The position numbers and the translations under genes were made by a program. From Branchiostoma floridae (Eukaryota > Chordata > Leptocardii > Amphioxiformes > Branchiostomatidae), in assembly GCF_000003815.2 (NCBI RefSeq), contig NW_023365782.1, positions 58,855 to 121,175 on the forward strand: DNA of 62,321 nt, read 5' to 3'. Positions within the stretch are counted from its first letter, which is position 1. Each line of letters starts with the position of its first letter. This document shows positions 1 through 13,400 of this stretch, piece by piece. The notes under the pieces were generated by a model. It saw nothing but the letters and a program-made list of their open reading frames with translations, did no database searches and had not been told where the DNA came from.

Positions 1-699
1 ATCACAAGATCCATAGTTTGGCTATTTCGGACACTTTTAAAAAATCGACATTTTGGGTTACTGTAATCGGTGCTTAACTTTAAACGGGAATAACTCGACA
101 ACAAAATGAGCTATCCGAAAACGGATTGCAGCATTCAACTCCCCACCAAGAGACCTTTCCAAAGATACCATAGTTTGCCTATTTCGGACACTTTTAAAAG
201 ATCGACATTTTGGGTTACTGTAATCGGTGCTTAACTTTAAACGGGAATAACTCGACAACAAAAAGAGCTATCCGAAAACGGATTGCAGCATTCAACTCCC
301 CACCAAGAGACCTTTCTAAAGATACTATAGTTTGCCTATTTTGGACACTTTTAAAAGATCGACATTTTGGGTTACTGTAATCGGTGCTTAACTTTAAACG
401 GGAATAACTCGACAACAAAAAGAGCTATCCGAAAACGGATTGCAGCATGCAACTCCCTACCAAGAGACCTTTCCAAAGATACCATAGTTTGTCTATTTCG
501 GACACTTTTAGAAAATCGACATTTTGGGTTACTGTAATCGGTGCTTAACTTTAAACGGGAATAACTCGACAACAAAAAGAGTTATTCGAAAACGGATTGC
601 AGCATTCAACTCCCCACACAGAGACCTTTCCAAAGATACCATAGTTTGCCTATTTTGGACACTTTTAGAAAATCGACATTTTGGGTTACTGTAATCGGT
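1..699. repeat. 157-bp tandem satellite, ~4.4 copies, entering the window from the left
   Basis: Near-identical units repeat every 157 bases (compare 58, 215, 372 and 529) and run to the N gap. Copies differ by a few percent. Overlapping 67-codon antisense ORFs occur in each unit, but they overlap each other and start in repeat sequence, so they are not genes. It probably lies within a downstream HTT intron. Confidence 0.95.
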
Positions 700-799
700 N
701 NNNNNNNNNNNNNNNNNNNNNNNNNNNNNNNNNNNNNNNNNNNNNNNNNNNNNNNNNNNNNNNNNNNNNNNNNNNNNNNNNNNNNNNNNNNNNNNNNNN
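700..799. other. Assembly gap (100 N)
   Basis: A run of exactly 100 N joins the 157-bp satellite to unique sequence. It is a standard placeholder gap, so true length is unknown. Confidence 0.99.
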
Positions 800-970
800 T
801 TCTCAGGTGGGTATGACATAGATAAAATACTATCCGGTGTACCTGGTATTTTGCATCACCCTCGGTCCCAGGCCTCCTGCGGGTAGGATCTGACCCTCGG
901 TCGGGCTGGTACCATGGATGATATGGAATACATCATGTTGCATTCTATATGTATAGTGCTTTAGGACTTA
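800..970. other. Non-coding intron sequence, possibly repeat-derived
   Basis: No ORF. The GC-rich stretch at 848-915 contains the direct repeat 'accctcggtc' (near 859 and 893), suggesting a piece of an interspersed element, not identified. Confidence 0.4.
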
Positions 971-971
971 A

Positions 972-1108
972 TGTGGGGTTGTGTGGCACAATTGGCAGGG
1001 CTTTCAAATTCATCTAGAGGTTCTGGATTTGAATCTCTTGATGTGCCACCGATCTTGCCCTTGGGAAAGGCAGTTAACGATTCGCTGACAGGTGAAAAGG
1101 AGTTGTGT
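972..1108 (+). mobile_element. tRNA-derived SINE (5' part, cut by N gap)
   Basis: It begins with a tRNA-like head. An A-box-like TGGCACAATTGG lies near 982-995, and a B-box-like GGTTCTGGATTTGAATC at 1019-1035. The tail 'CCCTTGGGAAAGGCA' is typical of lancelet SINEs as I remember them. The tRNA fold is degenerate, so it is not a functional tRNA gene. The 3' end is lost in the gap at 1109-1208. Confidence 0.75.
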
Positions 1109-1208
1109 NNNNNNNNNNNNNNNNNNNNNNNNNNNNNNNNNNNNNNNNNNNNNNNNNNNNNNNNNNNNNNNNNNNNNNNNNNNNNNNNNNNNNNNNNNNN
1201 NNNNNNNN
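1109..1208. other. Assembly gap (100 N) at the end of HTT exon 36
   Basis: A 100-N placeholder directly beside exon 36; it hides the donor site or the rest of the exon. Confidence 0.99.
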
Positions 1209-1415
1209 GAGTACGGAGGCCATGATCTCGCTCCACCAGCTGAGCTCGTTGAAGTTGAGCAGGAGGAGAATCTTGGCACCACTGCAGCACCAGGGTGGGG
1301 TGGGAGGGCACCATGTCCTGGAAAAACAGGTTCAGCTGCTCCACACTGTAGTATGCCTCGGTAGGGGACTCCTCTGGTAGGGCCATGGCAGCAGAGAGCA
1401 CCTTCCTGAACAAAC
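1209..1415 (-). CDS. HTT: HTT exon 36, partial, with a 1-base frame disruption
   Basis: The acceptor is TTTTCCCCCCAG before 1415. It encodes [16 protein letters not shown] through [11 protein letters not shown], matching human GMFRRITAAATRL... and THPALVLLWCQ. After WCQ the frame is lost. Removing one T from the pair at 1273-1274 restores [12 protein letters not shown], which matches human ILLLVNHTDYRWW. So there is one extra base, from assembly error next to an N gap, an allele, or a real lesion. The donor is not certain (GTACTC at about 1209-1214, or inside the gap 1109-1208). Only this copy of the repeated unit carries the downstream half of the exon. Confidence 0.85.
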
Positions 1416-4400
1416 CTGGGGGGAAAATGTAGATAGTGAGGAAGGTGAGATCTAGTGTAGTACACTGTAGTACGCTTCAGTAGGGGACTCCTCTGGTAGG
1501 GCCATGGCAGCAGATAGCACCTTCCTGAACAATCCTGCAGGGAAAATGTCAAAATGTAAGAGAAATGTAGATACGATAGTAGGAAGGTGAGATTCAGTTG
1601 TTCCACACTGTAGTACGCCTCAGTAGGGGACTCCTCTGGTAGGGCCATGGCAGCAGAGAGCACCTTCCTGAACAAACCTACTGAAGGTAGACAGAAGGTG
1701 GACTTACACCTGGCAAAAGGGGAGTTAGTCCCAGTATAAGTCCACCCCATGTTACCATGTCTGAGGGCTGTTGGTGTTAGCTTTGGTGGGCTATTATCCG
1801 CACTGAGTCCTTCACACTGATTAAGAGAGTAAGTCCATCTTTAGTCCCTATTATGTCCTGCTCATTAATCACCAGTGCTGGAAGAAGGCCTCAGCACAGA
1901 TGTAAGATGGGCCCTTCTGTTCTTTATCTGGGGGGTTCATCATGGGATGACATCAATTTGTCATGCTTGTTAGTTCAACCTACAGGAGGGTCCTGCACAA
2001 GAAACTATGACTTCAGAATTCAGATGGGCTGGTTCAAATGATATCAGAAACACCTGCAGCTATAATTCTATTCTGCTATAATGTGAGAGACAACAATATC
2101 CACTATTATGATATTAATTAAACATTAACACTGATCATGGTCTACAAACATTGCTACTCACATGACAATTGTTACTGAGTCAGTGAGAGGCCAATAGAGA
2201 AATGCAATGACCAGTAGCTGCAGTGTCCTGGGGTTACAGACCACCTTTGTTTGTTTAAGGATTACAGGCAAGACAGATGGGTTTTTAATTATAACAGGGG
2301 GTGGGGTCATGTAGTCTTGACTTGTATTGCTGATGGGGGTCACAGAGAAGGAGAGCCCCTTACAGCTTTGTCAAGTGTTCTTCTACAGGGTTCTGCTATT
2401 AATATACAGAGGCAAACCCACTGTAATTGGACTAAATTTCAGAAGTTCAAAGATCAGGACCATGAAAAGCAAACCCACCATGTACATGATGTATCTCATG
2501 CATCTGAACAACACAATCTAGTTCTAGTCCTGATGATTTCCTACTTTTTACAGAGTTAAGATAGATATTTTGAGACAGTGGTTGACTGTAGGTATCATTT
2601 GTCAGCATTAATTTGGTGTGACCACTTCCACTGGTACGCTGCCCAGGGAGTTGTCATGTTTACATGTATCATGTTTACAATGTGCCTACAATTTCCCTCA
2701 GTTCTGTGGAAAACTCTCATACCTCCAGATTCTTGCAATTGGCTTATTTCAATGTCATTCAAGTATACTGTGGATTGGGAACTAAGCAACTTGTCTTCTC
2801 TTCCAGACTCATGTTCATCTTTGATAAATCTTATAATAGGAATCTGACCTTTCAGTGACCTAGAAGATTCATGACCTCATGACCCCTCTGTCAGAGCCCT
2901 TCCCTTAGATGTGGGGGAAACTCAGTAAGAGGACCGTGTCTTTCTAATTAAACACAACTCAGGAGGGAATGACTGCCCTAGATTCTAGTCAGTGCTCCCT
3001 TGTCTATTGTCTTAGGGTGGAGAAAGGCACAGATTCTTTGGTTTGTTTCATTTTGGCAACTTGGTATGGAGTGACCAGGTCACATGACCTATCAGGGTAC
3101 TGCTGGCCTGATCCATCATGTGACCTCAGGTTGGGTAAGTGTTGGTTGAGTGTGCCATTAGTGTGGCAAATAGGGGGATTATACATGTGCAGAGTTGCAT
3201 TTTCCAGTTAACTGTGGACAGAACCTGTAAACTCTTTTAGGTACCCCTCCAAAATAGAATGGATGTGAACAGCCCAATTCAGGATTATATATAAAAGCAG
3301 AATAGATGCAAACCACCACCCAGAGTGTAACCAGGGAACAATCCAACCCTGGTAACAAGCTAATGTTCGTGGGTCTTCTTCAACCAGGAACGGAAAAGAG
3401 CACAAAAGGAGCTAACACATAGAACCATCAATAACAACTTGTAAACAGACTGTGAGTCTTGTGGCTATCCCAATTACATGGTACATCTGGCATTACTAAT
3501 CCAGAAACAACTTCAGAAGCACACAGGGGACTCTACTGGGCAGGGCAGCTGGGTGACAGATCCAGCCTGTCCACAGTAAGTCCATGGGAGGAGAAGCTCA
3601 GGTCATGGTTATAAAGCCATCCTCCCCGAGTAAGTCCATTTTCAGACCACTGGACTTACTGTGGGTGAAAAGAGGACCATGGTCCATAGTGAATTGTTCA
3701 TAAGTCCCATGTTCGCTAGGGGGAAAAATGTGGATAGTGAGGAAGGTGAGGTTCAGTTGTTCCACACTGTAGTATGCCTCAGTAGGGGACTCCTCTGGTA
3801 GGGCCATGGCAGCAGAGAGCACCTTCCTGAACAATCCTGGGGGAAAATGTTAAAATGTATGTCAGTAAGTACAAAATTGTAGATGGTGGGGAAGGTGAGA
3901 TTTAGTGTAGTACACTGTAGTATGCCTCAGTAGGGGACTCCTCTGGTAGGGCCATGGCAGCAGATAGCACCTTCCTCAACAATCCTGGCGGAAAATGTAG
4001 ATAGTGAGGAAGGTGTGATTTAGTTGTTCCACACTGTAGTACGCCTCAGTAGGGGACTCCTCTGGTAGTGCCATGGCAGCAGAGAGCACCTTCCTGAACA
4101 AACCTGGGGGGAAAATGTAGATAGTGAGGAAGGTGAGATCTAGTGTAGTACACTGTAGTACGCTTCAGTAGGGGACTCCTCTGGTAGGGCCATGGCAGCA
4201 GATAGCACCTTCCTGAACAATCCTGCAGGGAAAATGTCAAAATGTAAGAGAAATGTAGATACGATAGTAGGAAGGTGAGATTCAGTTGTTCCACACTGTA
4301 GTACGCCTCAGTAGGGGACTCCTCTGGTAGTGCCATGGCAGCAGATAGCACCTTCCTGAACAAACCTGGGGGGAAAATGTAGATAGTGAGGAAGGTGTGA

Positions 4401-7400
4401 TTTAGTTGTTCCACACTGTAGTATGCTTCAGTAGGGGACTCCTCTGGTAGTGCCATGGCAGCAGATAGCACCTTCCTGAACAAACCTGGGGGGAAAATGT
4501 AGATAGTGAGGAAGGTGTGATTTAGTTGTTCCACACTGTAGTATGCTTCAGTAGGGGACTCCTCTGGTAGTGCCATGGCAGCAGAGAGCACCTTCCTGAA
4601 CAAACCTGGGGGGAAAATGTAGATAGTGAGGAAGGTGTGATTTAGTTGTTCCACACTGTAGTATGCTTCAGTAGGGGACTCCACTGGTAGTGCCATGGCA
4701 GCAGAAGGCACCTTCCTGAACAAACCTGGGGGGAAAATGTAGATAGTGAGGAAGGTGTGATTTAGTTGTTCCACACTGTAGTATGCTTCAGTAGGGGACT
4801 CCACTGGTAGTGCCATGGCAGCAGATAGCACCTTCCTGAACAAACCTGGGGGGAAAATGTAGATAGTGAGGAAGGTGTGATTTAGTTGTTCCACACTGTA
4901 GTATGCTTCAGTAGGGGACTCCTCTGGTAGTGCCATGGCAGCAGAGAGCACCTTCCTGAACAAACCTGGGGGGAAAATGTAGATAGTGAGGAAGGTGTGA
5001 TTTAGTTGTTCCACACTGTAGTATGCTTCAGTAGGGGACTCCACTGGTAGTGCCATGGCAGCAGAGAGCACCTTCCTGAACAAACCTGTGGGAAAGATGT
5101 CAAAATGTAGGAGAAAGTATGTAGATAGCAAGGAAGGTGAGATTCTGACAAAAAAAGTTCAGTTGTTGTATTGTCTGACCATAGGAACTATCTAAACATA
5201 ATTTACATATGGACGGCATTTGCATTAGGATCCTTATAAGTTAGACTAACTTTGACACAATTTTTTCCAGTTGAATGTACTTGTGTTGAATTGTTCTGCC
5301 AGTTCATTCTAGCAATGCTGAGGAAGAGTAATGTATTGCCTGGAAGTAAAACTCCAGCTGCAGCATGATATCTTAATAAAGATTTCAAAGTAATCTTTTC
5401 TAAATAAAGATCTTTTGAATATCTGCAACATGGTATTTCAATGAAGATTTCAAAGATTTGTAGAGACTGAATTGGTTTAATACACTATGCTGTGTATGCT
5501 GGGAACCACACACACATACACACAGTCAAACATAGAGAACTGTGCCGGTGCAGTAACAGAAGTTCTCCCACTATTTAATACCCACCTGACTTGAGGATGT
5601 AGGTGACATATAACAGCAGGTGAGCCAGCTGCTGTGCCAGGCTGTGGCAGCCCTCCCTCTGCAGCACTGATGTGTTGGAGCGGAAGGCAATCTCCTCTGC
5701 CAGCGCACCAATCACTTGCAACAAAAATCTAAAACAGAAATCAAGACAGCGAATGATTAGCGGTTATCTATTGTTGACAGGAAAACAGGACAATACAATT
5801 ATGCCAATTGTAACTGTTGCAACTTTAATCAGTTTTGTAATTCAGAAGCAAATAAAAAGCATTTATAACTCATGACATTAAAGTATTACATTTCTATTAA
5901 GTCTTCTATTTCTACAAAATACAGGACAAAGTGCCTCATGGCACATTGCATCCTGGGAGACGAGGTGCAGCTAGTGTGGCAGGTGCACTTTAAATCTAAA
6001 GAGTTTGCAACACATTGCTTACCTGGAATTTTAAACATGTATAGTGCATTTTTTTTCAGTATGTATGGTGCATGTTTTTGTAACGCATGAGTCTGCTAAA
6101 TATACAATACCAGAATAATTGATGTATAAAATTATGTTACCTTGCTAGAGCCTCTTCAGGAACCTCTTCAAACGGAGCATCACCATCCAGGTCTACAGCT
6201 CTGCCTTTAGCTCGATAAATCACACTGAAAAGGGATGCAGACATATATTTTTTTAATGATGCAATGGCCATGATTTAAGGATTAACACATATTTCAGCAC
6301 TTACAATGTATATTTTATAGGCGAGAAAGTTATTGTTCAAATCACAGACTTAAAGATATAATAAATATTTCTATCAGACACTGGTGATTCTTCTAGAATT
6401 AATGTATTGCTGTAAAACTTAAACTAAAAGCCTACAGGAAACTGGTGCATGTCAAGTATGGAAAGCTACAATGATGATATTGTAGGAAGTCTGACTTGTT
6501 TGTGAAGATGTTGGCAGACAGTCCTAGCTCCTGTAGTCTGGCCATGATGACTTCTTCCTTAGACTGGGAGATCAGCACTCGCAGGACAGACAGCACCATG
6601 GAGGACCAGCGGAGAAAACTGTCGGGACTGGTCTGCACAACAACAAACAACAAACATCTCAAGCATAAATAACACATTGTATACCTGGATGTCTACCATT
6701 CATAGACACATACTTAGATAATACAACAGCCTGAGGGTTTTTCTGACATTATCAAGACAACAGTAGCAGTAGTAATCGTTAGAGGACTGAGGCTCAGGTC
6801 AGCTCAGATCAGGCTCTTTCACTGCGCCTGAGTGGTGGTTGTTCTGAACATTGTCATCATCATAGTCTAAACAAAAGCTTGTGATACTATAAATACTACT
6901 TTTTCCAATATCAGTATTATCAACAAAATCACTAATCAAACTATTTGGAACTGTGAATTCCAAGACAATAGACATGAGCAAACTTTAAGGAAATCCTTTT
7001 TGTTAACCTTTGTTGTTATTTTTTCAAAAGCTTAAATTGGCCCACAAGCCACTTTTCATTGAGGTCATGAGGGAAGAGGTGAGGGTCAGACAAAATATAT
7101 GACGTTTTACATCTGGTTCACTATAAGTCTATTCTTTTTTACAGCAATAAAAGAAATACTCCAAACATGCTATAACTTGTATGTACAGCAATGCTGCATT
7201 CTTTAAGTTTCTCCAATCTGTTTTCCTAACACTTAATTTTACAACACATACAACTGTTCCTTCTGTTAATAGTTTAAAAATGCTGACCATCTTACCAGAT
7301 CTGTAGGAGGAGAGAAGAGAGTCTTGAGCAGCATGTCTAATGGTCGCAGGGAACTGGGGGTGACCGACTCAAACAGGCCATGCAGGGTGTTCAACGCAGA

Positions 7401-10400
7401 CGGGGTGGACAGGCAGATCTGAAAATACAATGGTCCACTCAGAATACAGTTTTATCAGGTTGACCTTTGGGACCTCATTCTTCAGGCATATCTGATAATA
7501 CAACGGTCAACTAAAAATAGTTTCATCAGGTTGACATTTGGGACCTCATTCTTCTCTCCGCAGCGCCACCTAGTGATTAAAAGTCATTATTGTCTTGAGG
7601 AGGGTCTCAGGAGGATTATTGGAACATCCGCAGAAACTTTAGTTTTGGTTCTGTAAAAATAACTGTAGTGACCCTCAGTACATTTGATAATGTCAGATAC
7701 CAGAAGTCTTCAAATTTAGATTGCAGATTTCTGACTAACTGAAGAATAATTTGAAAAGATTTCCATCTCTTTTAGGACCTTTCATGTCATGCAAGGAACT
7801 AAAGTGCTATGCTTAAGTATCTCAAAGCTCATTGGAAACAATATTATGTCCTTTTTTTATACCACACTATATTTTGGAGAGCAAGACATGCGTGAAGGCC
7901 TTTGAGGGTGTAAACAGGCTGTCTGAGACAGACATAGATCTGTTTCTAGTTGAATTTAGTTTTTCCTGGTTTAATCCATTTACCAGTACTCCTCATGCGC
8001 ATCATTCTTCATCTCATTCCTGATAACAATGAATGATTGTCCCCTGCATCCTCTCGTTAGTCAGTCAGACTGAATCAGAGAATGACTTCAGGTGTATCTG
8101 AGCCTGACCACCCCCATATAGCCTCACTTGGTAGCTCCCAAAGTTGAAAGGTCACGGGTTACCCATGATTCCTCGCCGCGCATGCGCATCAGTCTAATTT
8201 TTTGAGCGATACTGAAAACACCCCCTGTAGTTTCCAGCTCCGGTTTTGGGGTCCCATCGCGTTTTTTGGGACCCGGACACGACTTTCTTCGAAGACTTCG
8301 GCGGCTCGGCGATTTTCTACGGGCGGCGCAGGAGTTTTTAGCGGCTTTGCAGCGACGGGGGCCGCAAGAACTCCGAACAAGTTCGTCAACATGTGCGCCG
8401 AGGGTCGGCGCCATTACTATCGTCAGTCTTCAACGTCGACTTCTACGCCAGTTTTGGGCGTTTTGGGTGCTCTTTCGGGGGTACTCAAGCGATGGAGTTC
8501 GAGGTCTCTCGTTCGGGAAGGTTGTCGAGCTTGCTCCGACCGCGAACCGAGAAGGATGGCGCCGAGAAGAAGTTGAGAAGTTGGCGCCAAGAACGAAGAA
8601 GAAGGTGGCGACATCGCTATCGGCGGCCACAAAGAAGATGAAGACGACAGGGCTGGCGTCAGCAAAGTTTCACCGGCTGCTAGCAGCGATGTACGTATTT
8701 TTCTGTATTTATTTCAGAAACGCTGGTGGCTTTTCAAGATAGATGAGGACGCAGTTTTGTCAACCTATGCCGGGATCCGGCATGCTCCGTCTCCAATGGG
8801 TGCCGTTCCAGAGAAGCAACGGCGACGTGACGTGGCTGTCCACAGCTTGCGACGAGACTACTACGACGGGACAGCAGGAGCGTTAGCGGCTGCTGGGACG
8901 GCAGTGTCTTCGTGGGTGCAGCTAGGCCCGATGAAGAAGTCAGTCAGGCACCTTGTGTTGCTGACGACTTGGTGGTTGAAGAGAAGATGTCCTTTGAACA
9001 CGACAAGCCCTGTCGTGGCAACAACTTGGAGACTTCACAACAGCATGCCGAACAACGCTTGTCCACGTTGGCGGTGCTGACTTCAACTACACAGCATCAA
9101 GAGCGGTAGTCAGCTGCCTTTACAAGAAGCAGGGTGAGCTCTTTGTTCTCACATTTCTGTTTCAATGTACTTGTACAATGTTTCTATTTTTAGTGGCAGG
9201 TTGGAAAACCTTTTGTTTAACAAGATAATGAATTAACCGAGGCAGTTAATTCAGTTGTGGTAGTTTTTTGAACAACTACAGTTTTCAGTGTTGTAGTTTT
9301 GAACAACTACAGTTTGTTATGTATGATTGCTAGGACAGTTTCTTACTTCCTAGGCTCTGTTCTTGCCCAACTGTCTTGCACATGTGGGTTTTTATGTGAG
9401 TTTTTCCCAGGGTGTTCGGGTCTTTTTCTTAGATCCTCTGTTCCCTCGATCTGGGATAAAGGTCGTCGACCTGGCCTCAGAGACTAGGCCCATTCGGCAG
9501 TGTTGACAAGCAGAACAAGTCAACAGCTAGACACAGTTGTTGTTACAGCATCGGTCACATGTCGTCGAGCGGAGACACTCTACTACAACTACTTGCTGAG
9601 GCCAAGCTACTGTCGGGGTGTTTCTCGTCAGTACTGCACAGCAGTCTTTCTCAACTCTTCAGCAGTGAGGTTGGACATTTAGCTGACGCATCTCCAACAA
9701 GAGAGACACTTAGGTGTTCAACCATCCATGAACCTGTACTCCACAGTATGCGGCTTCTGCGCAGGGGCAGGCTAGTCCACTTCTTACGGCGGTGGCAGCA
9801 GGCGTCTGTAGATCCCAGGACCCTACAGTGCGTGAAGGGGTACAAGTGGGAGCAGATCGCCACAAGACGGTGTGGCTTCTTCTTTCCTTCCACAGGTTAC
9901 CCCACACGAGCGTGGTAGGTAAGAACTTGCTTACCAGGGGTGCGATGGAACAACTTCCGTATCACCTGTTTACTTTTTCTTGCCTTTTAGACAAGTTTTT
10001 TCTACAGGTTCGTCTTTAGGATGCCAAGTTGGGTGTTCCTGAACACCTCATCCAGCTGGGAGACTACGTGGGGAAGGTCATCAGAAGGATGCTTCTTCAC
10101 ATCCCAGTAGACGTAGAAACCGACAGGCAGCTGCATGGCTGCAGGTCGATTAGAGGATCCCTTGTCTTCTTATTGGAGTCCAACGACGCACAGCCTTCAG
10201 TTTTGAAGGTGTCATCCCTGAACTGAGTGGATGTTGGTCCTGGCTATCGTCTGGAGGGCTACATGGACGATGGCAACCGTTGACAACTAGAGTCTGGAGC
10301 TGCTCTCACCTTTGTTCTTCCCGAGCAGAGACAGCGCAGATCATCTTATCGTCTTTCTGGACGACAACTGTTGACAACTACAGTTAACAGCTGCTCTCAA

Positions 10401-13400
10401 CCAGGTTTCATCCCGAGAGTCAACGCAGCAGTCGGCTTGACGCTATGCAGAGGTCAACTTGGTCCCTGACTACAAGGTGCTGGAGTCGCAGCATCTAGCA
10501 GACAACTTTCTGTCTTCAGACAGAATCATCTTGGCAGAGAAGTTGGCAGCTTGACGGGGAGAGCGCAAGCCACAACAGTGTCAGTTGGCACACAACTCTC
10601 GTCTCTGCACTTCAGAAGTCTTCAGGTGTCTGCTCATCGCAGTTCCTCTAGTGACAAGAGGAGCTCAGCTTCTTGGGCTGCCGTCAGATGCAGCTCAGAT
10701 ACGCTGAAGTCTGGTGAAGACATCAGTTGTACAGTCACGACTGCAGTGCAGCCCTCGACACCTCGGCAGTTCTTCAGCAGCATTCCCGCAGGAAGACACT
10801 GGTCTGTAGAAGAGAGGTCAGCACACAGCCGGGACGGCAGGACACCTCCTCATCTGTCCTTGGTTTCTACAAGGAGATGGTGAGCGGACACAGTCTGCTC
10901 TTACAACTCAACAGTGATGGCTCAACTGAATCATCCAGGAGGTGCAAGATCACCGTTTTGCTAAGGGTGATCTTCGACCTGTGGCAGTGGTACACAGACN
11001 NNNNNNNNNNNNNNNNNNNNNNNNNNNNNNNNNNNNNNNNNNNNNNNNNNNNNNNNNNNNNNNNNNNNNNNNNNNNNNNNNNNNNNNNNNNNNNNNNNNN
11101 NNNNNNNNNNNNNNNNNNNNNNNNNNNNNNNNNNNNNNNNNNNNNNNNNNNNNNNNNNNNNNNNNNNNNNNNNNNNNNNNNNNNNNNNNNNNNNNNNNNN
11201 NNNNNNNNNNNNNNNNAGAGTTTTCAGAGTCCTTTTCTACTGGTTGGAAAGGTGGATCGGTTCACACTCCGATCAAGCCACAACTGCAAAATGGATCGAC
11301 TGAAGGCAGATGTCTACCTTCTACACATTCTTCTGATTGTTGGGCAATCTGGGAGATACAACAGGATGAGGTTCACCTACTTCTCATCACTCCGGATGAG
11401 ACACAGCAGTCTACTACTCACACCTGCTGGAGATGTAAGCCGAAGAACCAGTTCTGCTACTCCTTCACATCTACTGTCTACTATCTTGAGTGCGACTCAC
11501 TCAGAGGTAGAGTGGCTTCAACAAGCTGCACAGCATGTTGCCGGTGACAGTACAGTCAGTACAGACTTGTGCCAGCACTACGCAGTTTCCTGAGGGCGTA
11601 CTGGGGTTTTTGGAATACAGATTCAGTATTCCTCAAATTGTTACAACTTGAGTAGCTGGTGCAGTCAGGAGGACTAGGGTCCCTGCATCTCTAACACACT
11701 GCTGGTTTTCTTACAGTTCTTGTGTGGGAAGTTCTACGGTCAGGACCTTGTTCTCTACAGATCTACAGATCTTCAATCTACAACGCAGAAGGTCAACCTT
11801 TAGGAACACTCCTGCTGGTAAGGCGTTTCTTATGAGGGACGGCCAGCTTTACCTAAGTATGTTTCACATGGAACATTGGTAAAGTTTTCTAATAATGGTT
11901 TTTTCCAGTGAGATCCTGGCACTTCAGCTTGTTCATTAATCATTATTTTTACTTGGCAGTAAGAGTTCCATCTCTTCCTTCTTGGAGGTCAAGTACAAGA
12001 AGAGTTTCTTGACGGATTCAGTGTCACCTTCAATAAGTTGTTATGGTTCCATGGTAAGGTTTGGTGGCACATGTTGTGTTTGCCAAGTTTTTGCCGCGGG
12101 GTAGGAGAATTCTCCAGTCCCCTCTATGGAAGGTCTAGGTGTCAACAACTTCAGTCACGGTTTATGTCAGGATTGTTTGTGTGTGCTGGTTGGAGCCACA
12201 TCAGGCTGTGACTCCTGCAACCTCTGTGGTATGATTTATCTCTGTTTCTACAGGAGCCAACCTTGGTCATACCCAGTTCCTGGACTCTCCACAAGAAGTG
12301 CTTCTGTGGTTGCTGCGGCAAAAGAAGAGGGGGGGGGGGCTCGTTTGAGTCAACCATCTGGTCTCCCTCTGCTTATTTGTGAATTCAGAAGTCATGTGAT
12401 ATCTTATTTCATGTGATATCTCATTTCACGTGATATCATTTTTCATGTGATATCTGACATCTGTCATGTAAATTCTTCATGTGATATCTTATATTCATGT
12501 GACATCTTCATGTGACATCCATGTGATATCTTATTTTCATGTACTGGTCTTATGTCCTGGCCTCAGGCTACAAAGTCACCTGAAGTCATTCTCTGATTCA
12601 GTCTGACTGACTAACGAGAGGATGCAGGGGACAATTAGAAATTGTACTAACCTGTGCAGGACAGGTATAATTGTCCCTGCATCCCTCGTTGTCAGGCAGA
12701 CTCCCTCCCTGGCAGGTAAGGAATTTTTCTTGTTCCTGTGAAGTCCCTCCCGAGACTACTTCGGCCAGGAGTTCTACAAACAGTAGACTGATGCGCATGC
12801 GCGGCGAGGAATCATGGGTAACCCGTGACCTTTCAACTTTGGGAGCTACCAAGTGAGGCTATATGGGGGTGGTCAGGCTCAGATACACCTGAAGTCATTC
12901 TCTGATTCAGTCTGCCTGACAACGAGGGATGCAGGGACAATTATACCTGTCCTGCACAGGTTAGTACAATTTCTAATTTTTCCTGATTTTTATCTCAGTT
13001 TGCATTGCTAAGTTATCATAAACCTTCAGATGAGTACAATTATGCTAAATTATGAATGAACAGTATTTATGTTTGTATGTACTATCAGAAAGGGACACCA
13101 GGATGATGAGTGGCAGGTATAATTTACTTATGGAGATACTGAATAAACAAGCAAACAAACCTGTTGTCTGGCCAGCATGGGCAGCACCATGTCCACCACT
13201 TGTCTGGACAGTTTCTTCCACCGGTCCTCACTCTCCTTGTGGCACTGCTGGAGAACAATGGTCAGCATCTCCAGCACCTGGTACAACAATCACATATGAT
13301 ATATAGTTAGCACAATGGTCAGCATCTCCAGCACCTGATACAACAATCACAAAATATACAGTCAGCACAATGGTCAGCATCTCAAGCACCTATTACAACA

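Larger units (their letters stand above)
8036..12978 (+). mobile_element. DIRS-type tyrosine-recombinase retrotransposon, degenerate, in HTT intron 31
   Basis: Three structural hallmarks are visible: inverted terminal repeats (8036-8196 and 12784-12978), a longer right repeat with a ~36-bp extension, and an internal complementary region (12577-12702). That region is the reverse complement of right end joined to left end. Both outer flanks show ATT, as expected for DIRS insertion without a conventional target duplication. On the plus strand, 9760-9860 encodes a [10 protein letters not shown]...VKGYKWE segment that resembles the conserved stretch upstream of reverse transcriptase in DIRS/Ngaro elements. 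The rest is broken by stops, frameshifts and a 217-base gap, so it is probably inactive. It lies antisense to HTT. Confidence 0.85.

Noticed and set aside
58-819. Chain of overlapping 67-96 codon ORFs on the minus strand
   Set aside because: They are the same reading of a 157-bp satellite and overlap one another; not genes.
972-1045. Functional tRNA gene
   Set aside because: A- and B-box-like motifs are present but the cloverleaf is broken and a SINE body follows.
4046-5131. 361-codon minus-strand ORF as a separate repeat-protein gene
   Set aside because: It is the HTT exon-36 edge array; each unit has an acceptor and intron sequence and there is no independent start or context.
1361-5150. 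CRISPR-like regular array
   Set aside because: Eukaryotic context, repeats of 120 bp derived from an exon, no unique spacers.
8124-8742. Several 80-158 codon ORFs in a GC-rich block as a host gene
   Set aside because: They lie inside the DIRS element, overlap on both strands and match no domain.
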